DNA of 64,000 nt. It comes from a bacterium (GTDB lineage: Bacteria; SAR324; XYD2-FULL-50-16). The DNA is taken from the NCBI GenBank assembly GCA_018829445.1, contig JAHJTV010000092.1, positions 1-64,000 of the forward strand, given 5' to 3'. This document shows, in pieces, positions 63,257 to 64,000 of the stretch. The number at the start of each line of letters is the position of its first letter. The first letter of the stretch is position 1. Under the pieces are notes generated by a model. The model made no database searches. It was not told the origin of the DNA and saw nothing but the letters and a program-made list of their open reading frames with translations. The position numbers were made by a program, and so were the translations under genes.

Positions 63257-64000
63257 TTATCGGAATAATTCTTTCTTGATTCCGTGTTTTACCATCAGTT
63301 TTTGTAACTGACGGGTGGTAATACCAGCCTGCTCGGCACAGCGGCGAATAATCCCGAAATTTTCAGTCAAAAGCTGAGTTAAGTATTGAAATTCAAAGCG
63401 GTCAACCATTTCCTTTCTTGCCTTCCCCAGGGGAATGGTAACATCGATCAGGGAAGATGTCGGTTTGAGCAGGGTGGGTTTTTCGTAGAGATCAGCCGGA
63501 AGGCTTTTGCCGGTAATCTGGGTCGTCTCTTCGATGATGCAGGCGCGTTCAAGGATGTTACGCAATTCCCTGATATTGCCCGGCCAGTGGTAAGCTGTCA
63601 GTTGGGATTTAGCTTCGTCAGTTATACCGGTCAGCTCTTTTTTATGACTTTCATTAAACTGATTTAAAAAATGTTCTGCCAGCAAGGGGATATCCTCTTT
63701 GCGTTTTCTCAACGGCGGTATATCCAGCGGGAAAACGTTGAGTCGATAATAGAGGTCCTTTCGAAACTGGTTTTGATTGCTCAGGTCGGTGAGGTTGTCG
63801 TTGGTTGCTGCTATCACCCGTACATCCAGCTGGATTGGTACTTCTCCGCCCACGCGGATCATGGTTTTATCCTGTAGAATATGAAGAAGTTTCATCTGCA
63901 AATGAAAAGGCATGCATGAGATTTCGTCCAGGAAGATGGTACCATGATTTGCGAGTTCGAAACGTCCTAGTTTGCGATGATCAGCTCCGGTAAAGGCTCC
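63257..64000 (-). CDS. Sigma-54-dependent transcriptional activator (partial, runs off the window)
   Basis: The last 247 codons are present; the 5' part lies beyond 64000. The visible portion opens at the sigma-54 contact loop GAFTGAD, then GTIFLDEISCM (Walker B), VRVIAATNDNL, FRKDLYYRLNVFPLDIPPLRKR (in pieces), YHWPGNIRELRNILERA, and a C-terminal helix-turn-helix NFGIIRRCAEQAGITTRQLQKLMVKHG. The N-terminal sensor domain, which would tell whether it is a phosphorylated or ligand-binding regulator, is not visible. It probably activates the sigma-54 promoter at 63127-63142. No terminator is evident between its stop and that promoter. Confidence 0.92.
   Translation of the reverse strand, partial: GAFTGADHRKLGRFELANHGTIFLDEISCMPFHLQMKLLHILQDKTMIRVGGEVPIQLDVRVIAATNDNLTDLSNQNQFRKDLYYRLNVFPLDIPPLRKRKEDIPLLAEHFLNQFNESHKKELTGITDEAKSQLTAYHWPGNIRELRNILERACIIEETTQITGKSLPADLYEKPTLLKPTSSLIDVTIPLGKARKEMVDRFEFQYLTQLLTENFGIIRRCAEQAGITTRQLQKLMVKHGIKKELFR

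Noticed and set aside
1-64000. tRNA or rRNA genes
   Set aside because: No cloverleaf-like or rRNA-like segment was recognised by eye; a covariance search would be needed to exclude a small RNA.

Overview
The window reads as chromosomal DNA of a Gram-negative, motile or surface-sensing bacterium of the wider proteobacterial/Desulfobacterota kind. It has YajC-SecD-SecF, a CheA/B/D/R/V/W set, sigma-54 enhancer-binding regulators, Dpp/Opp-type periplasmic peptide uptake systems and a GlyQS-type (single-chain) glycyl-tRNA synthetase. No rRNA, tRNA, CRISPR array or phage block was seen. The lineage is an inference; nothing here fixes the genus.

Layout. (1) 0.36-5.6 kb, plus strand: a tightly overlapping four-gene run (DUF815-type AAA+ ATPase, exported phosphodiester-glycosidase-like protein, exported CAP-domain protein, protoporphyrinogen oxidase). 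(2) 5.9-13.4 kb, plus strand: housekeeping genes yajC-secD-secF-argS, then glyQS and hisI, separated by small palindromic repeats. (3) 14.2-16.8 kb: a hybrid sensor kinase on the plus strand. (4) 41.9 down to 16.9 kb, minus strand: a long signalling island. It holds a PAS kinase with an NtrC-type regulator, CheV, two receptor/CheW sets, a cNMP/PAS kinase, a soluble receptor-like protein, and a core operon STAS-cheR-cheB-cheY-cheA-cheD-REC/PAS-second CheA-like kinase. Several genes here are remnants: an HPt piece of a CheA, a receptor cut to its membrane anchor, a 25-residue response-regulator start and a 78-residue solute-binding-protein start. Decayed copies of a shared intergenic repeat lie near some of them. 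(5) 42.0-42.8 kb: a MITE-like inverted-repeat element next to a vapBC toxin-antitoxin pair. (6) 63.1 down to 43.1 kb, minus strand: two complete five-gene peptide/nickel-type ABC transporters, a cytoplasmic-looking gamma-glutamyltransferase, a lysine-2,3-aminomutase-like radical SAM protein, an intact M20 peptidase, and two paralogous fusions of an ATP-grasp (D-Ala-D-Ala-ligase-like) domain to an M20-like domain. The M20-like domains have lost most metal ligands.

Region 6 is the most interesting part. A partial sigma-54 activator gene sits just upstream of it, at the window's right end. Between that gene and the first transporter gene lies a near-consensus sigma-54 (-24/-12) promoter. This suggests one regulated programme: import of peptides or amides by two transporters, then processing by gamma-glutamyl transfer, amino-acid 2,3-isomerisation, M20 hydrolysis and ATP-dependent ligation. 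The substrate and the direction (salvage or synthesis) cannot be read from the sequence.
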